Positions 29,841 to 38,613 are shown, counted from the first letter of the stretch. The stretch is DNA of 64,000 nucleotides from an uncultured Pseudomonadales bacterium (GCA_943788875.1 CALSSA010000001.1:248001-312000); one strand, 5' to 3'. Notes: generated by a model not told the origin, from the letters alone. Made by a program: numbers and translations.

Positions 29841-30854
29841 ATGATCACCAATCGCCAAGTCGTTCTCGCCTCTTACGTCACTGACGCTGCACAGCCGGAA
29901 AACTTTGCGCTGTCAGAGGGCCCAATACCTGAACCGGCGGAAGGCGAGTTTCTGCTGCGCAACATGTACTTTTCAATGGAGCCCGCTATTCGCGGTTGGG
30001 TCGATGGCAAGGCCAACTACTTTGCGCCAATCCCCATCGGGGGTGTGATTCGCGGCCCTTCCGTCGGGCAGGTTATTAAGTCGCGCAATAATGATTTTGT
30101 CGAAGGTGAATATGTTTTTGCCCTCAATCAATGGGAAGACTATTCAATCTGCCACAGTGACGCCATATTGTTAGAAAAACTTCAGCCAGAAGACGGCATC
30201 CCCCTTTCCTACTATGTTGGCTCACTCGGCGGCGCAGGGGCCACAGCCTATATTGGCCTCCATGAAGTAGGCCAGATTCAGGCAGGACAAACCGTTGTGG
30301 TCAGTGCCGCTGCAGGGGCCACCGGCAGCATGGCCGGACAGATCGCCAAACTCTGCGGCTGCACCGTGATAGGCATTGTGGGCAGTGATGATAAGGCGCA
30401 ATTGATTGTGGACGAATTTGGTTTTGATGCCGCCATTAACTACAAAACCGATGATATCACCGCCGCTGTGATGGCCATTGCCCCGGAAGGTGCGGATATC
30501 TATTTTGATAATGTTGGTGGCCCAGTATTAAATGCCATGCTACCCGCCATGAAAGTCTATGGCCGTATTGTCGGCTGCGGCATGATCTCTGATTACAATC
30601 GTACCGATAATCCAAACCCAATTACCAATCTGTGGGAAATGGTGTCACGGCAGCTCACCATGCAGGGGTTTTTATTGCCCACCTATCAAGCCAAGGTGCC
30701 GGCGGCAATGGCTCAGCTTGAGGAATGGATTAGGGCGGAAAAGATTACCGTGATCGAAAATATTACTGAGGGGTTTGCCAATACGCCTACCGCTTTCTGT
30801 GAACTGATGTCGGGTCAAACGGTGGGTAAGGCGTTGGTTAAGATCGACTTGTAG
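29841..30854 (+). CDS. Zinc-independent MDR NADPH oxidoreductase (CurA-like, 1)
   Basis: A 337-residue medium-chain reductase of the leukotriene/prostaglandin reductase and CurA group, which reduces alpha,beta-enones and enals with NADPH. MEPAIRGWVDG near residue 48, SAAAGATGSMAGQIAK (the nucleotide-binding loop) and YFDNVGGPVLNAM are characteristic. No structural-zinc cysteine set is seen. It is the last gene of operon A and one of four paralogues in the window. Confidence 0.9.
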   Translation: MITNRQVVLASYVTDAAQPENFALSEGPIPEPAEGEFLLRNMYFSMEPAIRGWVDGKANYFAPIPIGGVIRGPSVGQVIKSRNNDFVEGEYVFALNQWEDYSICHSDAILLEKLQPEDGIPLSYYVGSLGGAGATAYIGLHEVGQIQAGQTVVVSAAAGATGSMAGQIAKLCGCTVIGIVGSDDKAQLIVDEFGFDAAINYKTDDITAAVMAIAPEGADIYFDNVGGPVLNAMLPAMKVYGRIVGCGMISDYNRTDNPNPITNLWEMVSRQLTMQGFLLPTYQAKVPAAMAQLEEWIRAEKITVIENITEGFANTPTAFCELMSGQTVGKALVKIDL

Positions 30855-30864
30855 GCTACAGAGA

Positions 30865-31281
30865 CTATGTCTCCCTCTCCAACTGAACCTGATCCTCGGC
30901 TAACATCAACCAACAGTGCTTTCTCTCCGTCCAAACATGAACCGACGGTTTTAAATCATCTACATCGTCCAGGGTACCGGCTTTAATAAAAATTAAACCC
31001 ATATCCGGCGCATTCTCTGTGTCTGTAATCACCGGCGACCCACAGTTTCCACAGAAGCGGCGAAACACAGTTTGACCACTGGTACCTACATCTTCGAAGG
31101 TTTTTAACTCACCGGTTAATTGCAAACTATCGCGAGGGTAAAAGGCCACTACCGAAAAGGCAGAGCCGGCCTGTTTCTGACAATTTTTACAATGGCAGAC
31201 CACAGTTTCCACCGGAGTTTGAGGCACCTTGTAGCGCACCTGACCACAGAGACAACCGCCCTCTCTCAATCCTTCTGTCAT
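30865..31281 (-). CDS. GFA family zinc-binding protein
   Basis: A 138-residue protein of the glutathione-dependent formaldehyde-activating (GFA/CENP-V) fold. The zinc ligands are visible as CLCGQVRYKV, CHCKNCQKQ and FCGNCGSP. Most family members have no proven reaction, so a direct role in formaldehyde metabolism should not be assumed. It is convergent with operon A, ten bases away, and follows the SDR gene leftward. Confidence 0.85.
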   Translation of the reverse strand: MTEGLREGGCLCGQVRYKVPQTPVETVVCHCKNCQKQAGSAFSVVAFYPRDSLQLTGELKTFEDVGTSGQTVFRRFCGNCGSPVITDTENAPDMGLIFIKAGTLDDVDDLKPSVHVWTERKHCWLMLAEDQVQLERET

Positions 31282-31301
31282 CGCCCTGTCTCCCCAACTA
31301 T

Positions 31302-32069
31302 TTAGTTAAGACCCAACGCACCATCCACAGTAAACGCAGACCCAGTAATAAATGAAGCCTCTGCACTAACCAGATAAACCGCCATAGCCGCCACGTCCTC
31401 CGGCTCACCAATACGACCAATCGGATGCATGGCCTTGTAACTGTCCATTAGCGCTTCGCCATTGTCCACCTGACTGACCACCTTCTTCAGCATATCGGTC
31501 TGGATAACACCGGGATTAATCGAATTAACATTGATGCCATAGCCACTGCGAGCGCAGTGTAAGGCGACCGATTTAGTCATCATATCAACCCCAGCCTTGG
31601 ACGCATTGTAGGCGACCAGCTCAGGCTGGGCTTTAAAGGAAGAGACCGAGGCCATATTGATAATCGAGCCGCCGCCATCGGTTTTCATTAGCTTGATGGC
31701 TCCCTGACAGCCAAGGAAACAGCTGCGAACATTGATGCCCATGGTTTTATCCCAGGTCTCAACATCCAACTCTTCAATGGTGCCCATCAAGGTCACACCG
31801 GCAACATTGACCATGATATCCAGGCCAGAAAATTTTTCCTTGGCAATAGAAAAGACAGCATCCCAATCTGCCGGGACTGAGACATCATGATGAACAAAGT
31901 CGCAGTTTGGCCCTAACTTTTCCGCGGCTGCTATGCCACCAGGCTGATCAATATCCGTGATAATGACCGTCGCACCTTCAGCGATAAAGCGCAGAGCAAT
32001 ACCATAGCCAATACCCGTGGCGCCACCGGTGACGATGGCCCGCTTACCCAATAGCTTTTGCTCTGCCAT
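31302..32069 (-). CDS. Short-chain dehydrogenase/reductase (SDR 1)
   Basis: A 255-residue classical SDR that oxidises or reduces an alcohol/ketone pair with NAD(P). TGGATGIGYG is the cofactor motif, NVAG the structural motif, and Ser with YNASK the catalytic set. It ends FTVDGALGLN, as is usual for the class. An acidic Asp after beta-strand 2 (ITDID) favours NAD. It lies four bases after the MDR gene in the leftward unit MDR-SDR-GFA. Confidence 0.92.
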   Translation of the reverse strand: MAEQKLLGKRAIVTGGATGIGYGIALRFIAEGATVIITDIDQPGGIAAAEKLGPNCDFVHHDVSVPADWDAVFSIAKEKFSGLDIMVNVAGVTLMGTIEELDVETWDKTMGINVRSCFLGCQGAIKLMKTDGGGSIINMASVSSFKAQPELVAYNASKAGVDMMTKSVALHCARSGYGINVNSINPGVIQTDMLKKVVSQVDNGEALMDSYKAMHPIGRIGEPEDVAAMAVYLVSAEASFITGSAFTVDGALGLN

Positions 32070-32073
32070 AAGC

Positions 32074-33084
32074 CTACACCTTAAGCATTAATTTGCCTGT
32101 ATTACTGCCATCAAACAGCTTGTGGAAAGCCGTCAATGTATTATCAAAACCATCGACAATGTCATACTTAAACTGAATTTTATCGTCAGTTAACAACTTG
32201 GCAATAGCACTGGCACCCGCCTCAAACTGGTCGAGATAATTGCTAATTAAGAAGCCTTTAACGGTGGCGCTTTTAGCCAGCACCTGCCACCAGTTATAGG
32301 GGCCGGGAACAGGCTCTGAAGCGTTATACGTTGAAATAGAACCACAGAAGACAATGCGCGCATTGCTATTGATGTTCAGTAGCGCCGCATCGAGAATTTC
32401 GCCACCCACATTATCAAAGTAAACATCGACGCCCTCTGGGCAAGCCGCAGCAATGGCAGCATTGAGGTTACCGGACTCAGTTTTGTAGTTAATCACCGCA
32501 TCAAAGCCAAGATCGTCCTTGAGCCACTGACACTTGTCATCTGTGCCTGCCAGACCCACCACTCGGCAGCCCATGTTTTTGGCCAGCTGACCACCCAGTG
32601 AACCCACAGCACCAGCGGCAGCACTCATTAACAATGTGTCGCCCGGCTTGAGTTGCGCCGCATCCTGAATACCAAAGTAAGCGGTCAGACCCACAGCACC
32701 AAAGACACTTAAATAGTAGTGCAACGGGAATTGGTTGTCCTTGGGTACCTTGGTAATAAAGTAGCCATCAGACAGGCTGTACTCTTCCCAACCATTTAGA
32801 CCATAGACCTCATCGCCCACGGCAAAATCTGCATGGGTGCTCTCAACAACAGTGCCCACGGTTGAGCTGCGAATAACATCACCAATTTCTATCGGCGGCA
32901 TATAGCTGGGCTCGTCACTCATCCAGCCACGAATAGCGGGATCCAGTGAGAAATACTGGTTTTTAATCAGTATCTGGCCATCAGCTAAGCCATCAACCTC
33001 AACGGTGCGGACCTTAACGTCATTGTCAGTGGTAGCGCCATTTGGACGCTGGTGCAGGTAGTATTGCTGGTAGTTGATCGACAT
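32074..33084 (-). CDS. Zinc-independent MDR NADPH oxidoreductase (CurA-like, 2)
   Basis: A paralogue of the protein at 29841-30854. SLDPAIRGWMSDEPSY, SAAAGAVGSLGGQLAKNMGC and YFDNVGGEILDAAL mark the same double-bond reductase group. Its 336 residues are normal. It diverges from the SnoaL-ABM pair, the first of two such modules in the island. On the minus strand its upstream region holds ATTGTC and GACAAT as a 14-bp-spaced dyad. Confidence 0.9.
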   Translation of the reverse strand: MSINYQQYYLHQRPNGATTDNDVKVRTVEVDGLADGQILIKNQYFSLDPAIRGWMSDEPSYMPPIEIGDVIRSSTVGTVVESTHADFAVGDEVYGLNGWEEYSLSDGYFITKVPKDNQFPLHYYLSVFGAVGLTAYFGIQDAAQLKPGDTLLMSAAAGAVGSLGGQLAKNMGCRVVGLAGTDDKCQWLKDDLGFDAVINYKTESGNLNAAIAAACPEGVDVYFDNVGGEILDAALLNINSNARIVFCGSISTYNASEPVPGPYNWWQVLAKSATVKGFLISNYLDQFEAGASAIAKLLTDDKIQFKYDIVDGFDNTLTAFHKLFDGSNTGKLMLKV

Positions 33085-33192
33085 GCTTTTTCCCGTTTTT
33101 ATTGTCAGTAGATGGTGGTCGACAATACCTACATGCGACCTTTTTAACTCAATCTTTAAGGTACCCCTTTAGAAATAAAAAATCAACTACGA

Positions 33193-33222
33193 TTGTTTTT
33201 TTGATCGACTGTCATGTATAGT
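33193..33222 (+). promoter_or_regulatory. Promoter of the first SnoaL-ABM unit (TTGTTT-18-TATAGT)
   Basis: TTGTTT (33193-33198) and TATAGT (33217-33222) are 18 bp apart, 38 bp before the SnoaL start. The flank ACGATTGTTTTTTT and the -10 context ATGTATAGT match the operon A promoter. AAAAAATCAA to the left and ATTGTTTTTT to the right form an imperfect dyad that could bind a repressor. Confidence 0.55.
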
Positions 33223-33260
33223 GAATTGACGTCAATAAAACCAATAATAGGACGATTATT

Positions 33261-33674
33261 ATGCCTTTTTCCGGATCTATCGAAGATCGTCTCGCCATCC
33301 GCGAGCTGCTGGATGTCTATGCCGACGCAGTCAATCAGCGTGACACTGAACTCTGGGCCTCAACCTGGGCGGAGGATTCCAGCTGGAAGCTTCCGGTGAT
33401 TCCGGGCATGGAAAATGTCGAAGGCAAAGATAATATAATCAGTGCCTGGCAGACTGGCATGTCCATGTTTCCCTTTATCTTTATGGCCTTTTCTGTAGGA
33501 GGCATTGAAGTGAATGGCGACACAGCCAAGGTAAGATCCTATGCCGCAGAAGTGGGCACTACGCAAGAGGGTGAAGAGATTCGCCCTAGAGGTCAGTACG
33601 ATGACCAGCTTGTTAAGATTGACGGCCAGTGGCTGTTTAAAGAGCGTATTTTCCACACTATGTACGGTGAATAA
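33261..33674 (+). CDS. SnoaL-like (NTF2-fold) protein (1)
   Basis: A 137-residue protein with the SnoaL/NTF2 cone fold: an N-terminal helix IEDRLAIRELLDVYADAVNQRD, then LWASTWAEDSSW and a beta-rich end. Family members are polyketide cyclases, ketosteroid-isomerase-like enzymes, hydroxylases, or small subunits of oxygenases, and the reaction here cannot be read. The IRELLDxYADAxxxRD pattern is shared with many catabolic SnoaL proteins. It forms a two-gene unit with the ABM gene. Confidence 0.82.
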   Translation: MPFSGSIEDRLAIRELLDVYADAVNQRDTELWASTWAEDSSWKLPVIPGMENVEGKDNIISAWQTGMSMFPFIFMAFSVGGIEVNGDTAKVRSYAAEVGTTQEGEEIRPRGQYDDQLVKIDGQWLFKERIFHTMYGE

Positions 33675-33715
33675 TTCCATCTTGCCAAAGTAACTCCGAT
33701 TTTCAAGGAGCCACC

Positions 33716-34060
33716 ATGACCGTACTGATTAACGGTACCGTTAACTTCAAGCCTGAAGATGCGGTAAAAGTATTGCCCGAAACTGCCCAGCTAATGGCGG
33801 ATACCCGGCTGCAAAAGGGTTGCCGCCATTATGTCTGGAGTCTAGATCCGGCGGTGCCCGGCAGAATCTATGTGCATGAGAACTGGGAGTCTGTTGAGCA
33901 TCTGCGCGCCCATCTGGCCAGCCATTTTTATACCGATATGTTGGCGATCCTCTATAACTACGAGATTATCGACACCGATATTCTCAAGTATAGCGTTGAT
34001 CATTGCGAGCCAGTCTACGATGAGACCGGTACACCGCGTGCTGATTTCTTTACCAAATAA
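33716..34060 (+). CDS. ABM-domain protein, putative quinol monooxygenase (1)
   Basis: A 114-residue dimeric alpha+beta barrel (antibiotic biosynthesis monooxygenase) protein, like YgiN. The sequence begins MTVLINGTVNFKPE and has the core CRHYVWSLDP and VHENWESVEHLRAHLASHF. YgiN-type proteins oxidise quinols without a cofactor, but many members are uncharacterised. It follows the SnoaL gene after 41 bp. A relative is at 38614-38928. Confidence 0.82.
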   Translation: MTVLINGTVNFKPEDAVKVLPETAQLMADTRLQKGCRHYVWSLDPAVPGRIYVHENWESVEHLRAHLASHFYTDMLAILYNYEIIDTDILKYSVDHCEPVYDETGTPRADFFTK

Positions 34061-34274
34061 TAGTCCAAAACTAATAGTTAGCAACTTCAAAAGCCTCCTA
34101 TCTTAGGATGGGAGCAGCCGGTACGGTGACTGGCGCATAATTATTTTACTGGTCAATATTGGGTTAGCCGCTCTCTTGCGCTATTATTCTTGCTGCTGCT
34201 GCCGCCCCTAAACTCAGCTCGTCTGGGTTAGGCTCGGCAATATTCCTTTATAGGCAAATCAACGAGAGCAAAAT

Positions 34275-35069
34275 ATGTCAAATCATAGAGCGTTACAGAT
34301 GTTTGGTCGTTCAGGTAACCCTGCTTTAAACGCAGATACCTTTGGTAACAGCGCTAAATCCTCACCAGCTGGCATTCAGTTCAAGTCGTCAGAGACAATG
34401 ACTCTTGAGGGAACAGTCAATAAAACAGGCATTCTACTGGCACTGGTTGTCTTGTCAGCCTCATGGACATGGAACATGTTTTTTGAAAGCGGCAATCCAG
34501 CAACGGTTATGCCAATTGCCATTGGCGGTGCGATCGCCGGCTTTATTTTCGCCCTTGTAACCATATTTAAAAAGCAGTGGGCCGGCACTACAGCGCCACT
34601 TTACGCCATAGCGGAGGGACTGTTCCTAGGTGCCATCTCAGGCATATTCGAGATGCAGTATCCAGGTATTGTGATTCAAGCGGTGGGCCTGACTCTGGGT
34701 ACTCTCGCATCGTTATTGTTTCTCTACAAAACCGGTATTGTTAAGCCAACAGAAAATTTCCGCCTGATGATTACCTCGGCCACTATGGGCATTGGCATGC
34801 TGTATCTGGTGAGTATGCTGATGAATATGTTTGGTTCTGGTGGCATAGGGTTTATTCATTCCAACGGCCTGTTCGGTATTGGCTTTAGCCTGTTTGTAGT
34901 GGCAATTGCCGCGCTCAACCTAGTGCTGGATTTTGACTTTATTGAGCAGGGCTCTGAGATGGGCGCACCTAAATATATGGAATGGTTCGGTGCATTTTCA
35001 CTGATGGTGACTCTGATATGGCTCTATCTTGAAATGCTGCGGCTACTGGCCAAGCTCAGAAGCCGCTAG
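34275..35069 (+). CDS. Bax inhibitor-1/YccA family membrane protein
   Basis: A 264-residue protein with seven hydrophobic segments starting near residue 52, after a hydrophilic N-terminus containing FGRSGNPALN. The pattern LEFxxIE-like VLDFDFIEQGSE near the end fits the BI-1/YetJ/YccA family of ion-leak or protease-associated membrane proteins. It looks like a housekeeping gene and has no evident link to the catabolic genes around it. The 214-bp gap before it holds a short stem (CTCCTATC with GATGGGAG) and no gene. Confidence 0.87.
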   Translation: MSNHRALQMFGRSGNPALNADTFGNSAKSSPAGIQFKSSETMTLEGTVNKTGILLALVVLSASWTWNMFFESGNPATVMPIAIGGAIAGFIFALVTIFKKQWAGTTAPLYAIAEGLFLGAISGIFEMQYPGIVIQAVGLTLGTLASLLFLYKTGIVKPTENFRLMITSATMGIGMLYLVSMLMNMFGSGGIGFIHSNGLFGIGFSLFVVAIAALNLVLDFDFIEQGSEMGAPKYMEWFGAFSLMVTLIWLYLEMLRLLAKLRSR

Positions 35070-35275
35070 TGGACGCCAATACCTTAATTTTTGGCTCAAT
35101 GGCAGTCTTGTCATTGGCAATCTTCTTTTATCTCGGTCAGTTTAAAGCCTCTAAAAAGCAAACCGAGCGAGATGATCGTATTGATTGGTCAGTGCGGAAG
35201 TTTTCAATATGGAAAATTCTGCTCTACTCCCTCGTGTTGGTCGGTGGCATTGTGCTGGTCCTGCAGTTTTTATAA
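35069..35275 (+). CDS. Small two-helix membrane protein, unknown
   Basis: A 68-residue protein with hydrophobic segments at about residues 4-24 and 48-67 and a charged middle (KASKKQTERDDRIDW). The GTG start overlaps the stop codon of the BI-1 family gene (TAGTG), implying translational coupling. No family is recognised. Confidence 0.6.
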   Translation: MDANTLIFGSMAVLSLAIFFYLGQFKASKKQTERDDRIDWSVRKFSIWKILLYSLVLVGGIVLVLQFL

Positions 35276-35325
35276 CCGCAGAATAATAAGCTCAATGCCG
35301 CCTAACACTGAGACCTACCCCAACA

Positions 35326-36255
35326 TTATTTCAGGCCGTGGGCTTTGCGCAATGCACTGCCCACCCAATCAACCGCTTCACGGGTTGCTTCAATGATACC
35401 TGCCAATGAAAAGAAAGCATGAATAAAACCGTCAAAGCGGCGCATCTCAACATCCACTCCTGCCTCCGCCAAACGCTTAGCATAGGCCTCGCCTTCATCA
35501 CGCAGGGGATCAAATTCAGCCGTAATCACCAGAGCCGGTGGCAATCCAGAGAGGTCTGGCGCCAATAACGGACTGGCCAATGGCTCATTGCGCTTTTCCA
35601 TCTCCGGACAGTAGTGATCCCAAAACCACGTCATCATTGCCTTGGTGAGCAGGTAACCCTCAGCATTCTCTTGAAAAGAAACACTGGTCATACTGGGCTC
35701 AGTAATTGGATAGAGCAGAAGCTGCATTGCGAATTCAGGACCATTGCGATCCCGCGCCATCAACGCCACCACAGCAGCCAGATTACCGCCAGCAGAATCA
35801 CCGCCAATACTGATTAGGCCGGGACTAGCACCCAGCTCAGTACTATGAGCAGCGGCCCAGCAACTCACCGCATAGCAGTCTTCTGGTGCCGCAGGAAATG
35901 GGTGTTCTGGTGCCAAACGATAATCCACCGCCAGCACCATGCACCCAGATGCCGCGCAAATCTCCCGACAGTCGGCATCATGAGTAACAAGATTACCAAT
36001 CACCCAGCCACCACCATGAAAATGCACATGCAGTGGCACAGGCTTATCGCTGGGCCTGTAGAGGCGCACTGCAATATCTCCTGCTGGGCCAGGCACGACA
36101 AAATCCTCAGCGCTATAGACCTCAACAGTTGGTGGCACCGACTGGGCCTCTGTATACAGGGCGCGACTCTCATTCACAGGCAACTGGTGATACTCGGGAG
36201 CACCAGATTCTGCAATCTGGGCCAAAATAGCGGCGGTCACTGGTTCTAATGGCAT
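35326..36255 (-). CDS. Alpha/beta hydrolase of the hormone-sensitive-lipase family
   Basis: A 309-residue esterase of bacterial family IV. The oxyanion motif HGGG is at residues 80-83, the nucleophile is Ser154 in GGDSAGG, and the other triad members are likely Asp249 (EFDPLRDE) and His279 (GFIHAF). No signal peptide is seen, so it is cytosolic. It could hydrolyse an ester or lactone formed in the island's pathway, but the substrate is unknown. It is read leftward, separated from the MDR gene upstream by a hairpin. Confidence 0.9.
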   Translation of the reverse strand: MPLEPVTAAILAQIAESGAPEYHQLPVNESRALYTEAQSVPPTVEVYSAEDFVVPGPAGDIAVRLYRPSDKPVPLHVHFHGGGWVIGNLVTHDADCREICAASGCMVLAVDYRLAPEHPFPAAPEDCYAVSCWAAAHSTELGASPGLISIGGDSAGGNLAAVVALMARDRNGPEFAMQLLLYPITEPSMTSVSFQENAEGYLLTKAMMTWFWDHYCPEMEKRNEPLASPLLAPDLSGLPPALVITAEFDPLRDEGEAYAKRLAEAGVDVEMRRFDGFIHAFFSLAGIIEATREAVDWVGSALRKAHGLK

Positions 36256-36305
36256 GTTTTATCCCCTCTTGTGCACATGGTTTAAATCCCCAGCCTCAAT
36301 TAAGC

Positions 36306-36336
36306 AAAACCCTCCACGCACAGCGCAGAGGGTTTT
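36306..36336 (-). terminator. Terminator-like hairpin after MDR 3
   Basis: AAAACCCTC (36306-36314) pairs perfectly with GAGGGTTTT (36328-36336). Read leftward, the stem follows the MDR gene and ends in TTTT before GCTTAA. It is a plausible but weak rho-independent terminator. Confidence 0.5.
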
Positions 36337-36376
36337 GAAGGTTGCCGAGGAATCCGGGGAAATTCATCGTTGGGTA

Positions 36377-37393
36377 CTACAGCTTAATTAAACATTTTCC
36401 AAGATTGTCACCTGCCAGCATATCGATAAAGGCTTGCCCTGAAGTTTCAATACCCTCAGACCAGTTAACCGGGCTGACCAATGAACCGGCCTTTAGCATA
36501 GCGATAATATAGTCAATGGCTTCCGGGTAGCGATCCACATGGTCAGAGAACATAAAGCCCTCTGCTCTGGCACGCTTGGTAATAAGTTCCCACATATTGC
36601 CCACAGCCTCATGGCCACCATCGCGTTCATACTGAGACACAGCACCACAGAGAATAATACGCGAGTTTTCGGCGAGCTGGCCGAGCATGGTAGTGAGCAT
36701 AGAGCCACCGACATTGTCATAGACAATATCCATGCCTTCAGGGGCCACAAGCTGAAGTTGCTGCTCAAAGGGTTGAGCCGATTTATAATCAATTACCTGG
36801 TCGTAGCCAAGGGTATCCTGTAGCCATTGACATTTTTCTGTGCCACCGGCAATGCCTACAGTACTGCAGCCTTCGGCCTTGGCAATCTGTCCGGCAATAC
36901 AGCCGATACCACCAGCAGCGGCATTGATCACAAATAAGTCGCCCGGCTTCGGCTGGCCTATATCCATAATGCCGAAATAGGCGGTCATACCAGAGGGCCC
37001 TAGACTACAGAGATACTCATGCAGCTCCACAGCGGGGTCCGGTTCAAGAATACTCATCAAATCGGAGCCATCGGCAATACTGTACTGCTCCCAAGCGGTT
37101 CGACCCATCACGATACTGCCTTCTGGGTACTCAGGATTGCGAGACTCAACAACCGTGCCCATAATAATGCTCTGTACAGGTTCACCCAGCGGCATTGACT
37201 CCAGATAGTTGTCCCCTGACCCCTCATTCATCCACTGACGAAAACCTGCATCTAAAGACAGATAGAGATTTTTGATCATAAACTGCCCCTCACTAATAGT
37301 ACCCAGCGGCTGGGCGTCTACTTCAAAATCCGCTGCTACCAAATGATCCGTAGGTCTGCGAGCGAGCAATACACGTGTATTCATCTGAGCCAT
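36377..37393 (-). CDS. Zinc-independent MDR NADPH oxidoreductase (CurA-like, 3)
   Basis: The third MDR paralogue, 338 residues. LSLDAGFRQWMNEGSG occupies the position of the PAIRGW motif and departs from it. NAAAGGIGCIAGQIAKAEGC is the nucleotide loop and YDNVGGSMLTTM is conserved. The altered substrate-side motif (AGFRQWM) suggests a different substrate from the other copies. It diverges from the second SnoaL-SRPBCC-ABM-Rieske-ThuA operon. Confidence 0.9.
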   Translation of the reverse strand: MAQMNTRVLLARRPTDHLVAADFEVDAQPLGTISEGQFMIKNLYLSLDAGFRQWMNEGSGDNYLESMPLGEPVQSIIMGTVVESRNPEYPEGSIVMGRTAWEQYSIADGSDLMSILEPDPAVELHEYLCSLGPSGMTAYFGIMDIGQPKPGDLFVINAAAGGIGCIAGQIAKAEGCSTVGIAGGTEKCQWLQDTLGYDQVIDYKSAQPFEQQLQLVAPEGMDIVYDNVGGSMLTTMLGQLAENSRIILCGAVSQYERDGGHEAVGNMWELITKRARAEGFMFSDHVDRYPEAIDYIIAMLKAGSLVSPVNWSEGIETSGQAFIDMLAGDNLGKCLIKL

Positions 37394-37493
37394 AACTTAT
37401 TTCCATTTTTTCTTGTTTTATTGAGACACCACAACATCAGGTTCACCGTTCTATTTATCCCCCATACTACCTCAGCTATGGGCACAGGTAAAT

Positions 37494-37515
37494 AACAAAC
37501 ATGTCTGATGGTTTT
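37494..37515 (-). promoter_or_regulatory. Operator-like CCATCA/GTTTGTT motif between MDR 3 and SnoaL 2
   Basis: On the minus strand this reads AAAACCATCAGACATGTTTGTT, given here as two parts: AAAACCATCA (37515-37506) and GTTTGTT (37500-37494). The same two parts occur in the operon A promoter with four fewer bases between them. The element lies just before the -35 of the rightward promoter, in the right place for a regulator to act on both divergent units. Confidence 0.4.
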
Positions 37516-37517
37516 TA

Positions 37518-37546
37518 TTGACGAGTTGTAGGCACCACAGTACTAT
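37518..37546 (+). promoter_or_regulatory. Promoter of the second SnoaL-Rieske operon (TTGACG-17-TACTAT)
   Basis: TTGACG at 37518 and TACTAT at 37541 are 17 bp apart, about 100 bp before the SnoaL start codon. This is one of the closest matches to the sigma-70 consensus in the island. Confidence 0.6.
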
Positions 37547-37646
37547 TGGGGCTTAAGTTGCAATCAATAGCGACACAAAGCCAGCCAATATCACGCCTGA
37601 GTTTACATCAGAGCCTGGTCGGCACATTTTTACTACGGAGGCCATA

Positions 37647-38087
37647 ATGGCAACAACAGACGCGCAAAACTTTGCCGACCACCTAGAAATTCAGCAGGTA
37701 ATCAACCTCTATGCATCGGCTCTCGACAAGCAGCAATGGGATGCTCTGGAAGGCGTATTTACCGATGATGCGGTGGCTAACTTTATCGGCATAGGCGTCT
37801 TTGAGGGCCGCCAGGCAATTGTCGAGCTAGTAGCCAGTGTGCTCACCCAGTGCTCGGTGACACAGCACCTGCTCGGCAACATCAATATTGTTGTGACTGG
37901 CGATACAGCAACGGCCACCTGTTATCTGTCGGCCCTGCATGTGGGGCTCGGCGATTACGCAGCCGAAACACTGACGGTGTGGGGCGAGTACAGCGATGAG
38001 CTAGTTCGCACTGCAGTTGGATGGCGTATTAAGCACCGCACATTGACATCACAGCATGCATCAGGGGATATTGGATTGAATGGTTAG
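37647..38087 (+). CDS. SnoaL-like (NTF2-fold) protein (2)
   Basis: A 146-residue NTF2-fold protein with LEIQQVINLYASALDKQQWDAL followed by FTDDAVANFIGIGVFEGRQAIV, the helix-strand pattern shared with the SnoaL protein at 33261-33674. It heads a rightward operon with SRPBCC, ABM, Rieske and ThuA genes. The exact reaction is unknown; an isomerase, dehydratase or hydroxylase role on a pathway intermediate is possible. Confidence 0.82.
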   Translation: MATTDAQNFADHLEIQQVINLYASALDKQQWDALEGVFTDDAVANFIGIGVFEGRQAIVELVASVLTQCSVTQHLLGNINIVVTGDTATATCYLSALHVGLGDYAAETLTVWGEYSDELVRTAVGWRIKHRTLTSQHASGDIGLNG

Positions 38088-38147
38088 GCTGTAGCCTTTT
38101 CATCGGCTATTGCCGACTATAAAAACATTAAAAGCGAGCACAGCAAG

Positions 38148-38594
38148 ATGATAAAACTGCACTCTCACCACGATATGGGCGCATCCAGAGACACTATTTG
38201 GGGACTGCTGATGGATTTTGGCAATATCGAAGCCTGGTGGCCTGAAGACGGGCCGGTGCAAATTGAGCGTGTTGAGATTGAGGGCAGCGGCCCCGGCATG
38301 ATCCGCTATATGTATAACGCAGGCTTTGATGGTGCTGTCGCTGAACGCCTCGATGATCTGGATCTTGAAAACTACATTATTACGCTATCAATTGTTGGAG
38401 ACCGGCCCGCTGGACTGTTGCACTATCAGGCAAAAGGCCAGCTCACCGAACTCGAGGGCGGCGGCTGCCGCCTGACCTACAACTCAGAGTTTCTTGCGGA
38501 AGACGGCCGCGAAGACGAAGCGCGCGAGTTTTTGCTCGGCGCTTACTCATTGATGTATCTGGGTTTTGATAAAGTGTCTGCACAACAACTATAA
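38148..38594 (+). CDS. SRPBCC family (START-like) protein
   Basis: A 148-residue protein of the polyketide cyclase/START fold. HHDMGASRDTIWGLLMDFGNIEAWWPE at the N-terminus is the typical helix-grip entry, and the C-terminal helix ends the fold (EAREFLLGAYSLMYLGFDKV). These proteins bind hydrophobic ligands in a deep cavity and some catalyse cyclisation or dehydration. It lies between the SnoaL and ABM genes in the operon. Confidence 0.85.
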   Translation: MIKLHSHHDMGASRDTIWGLLMDFGNIEAWWPEDGPVQIERVEIEGSGPGMIRYMYNAGFDGAVAERLDDLDLENYIITLSIVGDRPAGLLHYQAKGQLTELEGGGCRLTYNSEFLAEDGREDEAREFLLGAYSLMYLGFDKVSAQQL

Positions 38595-38613
38595 AAATAT
38601 CAGGGATTAAATT

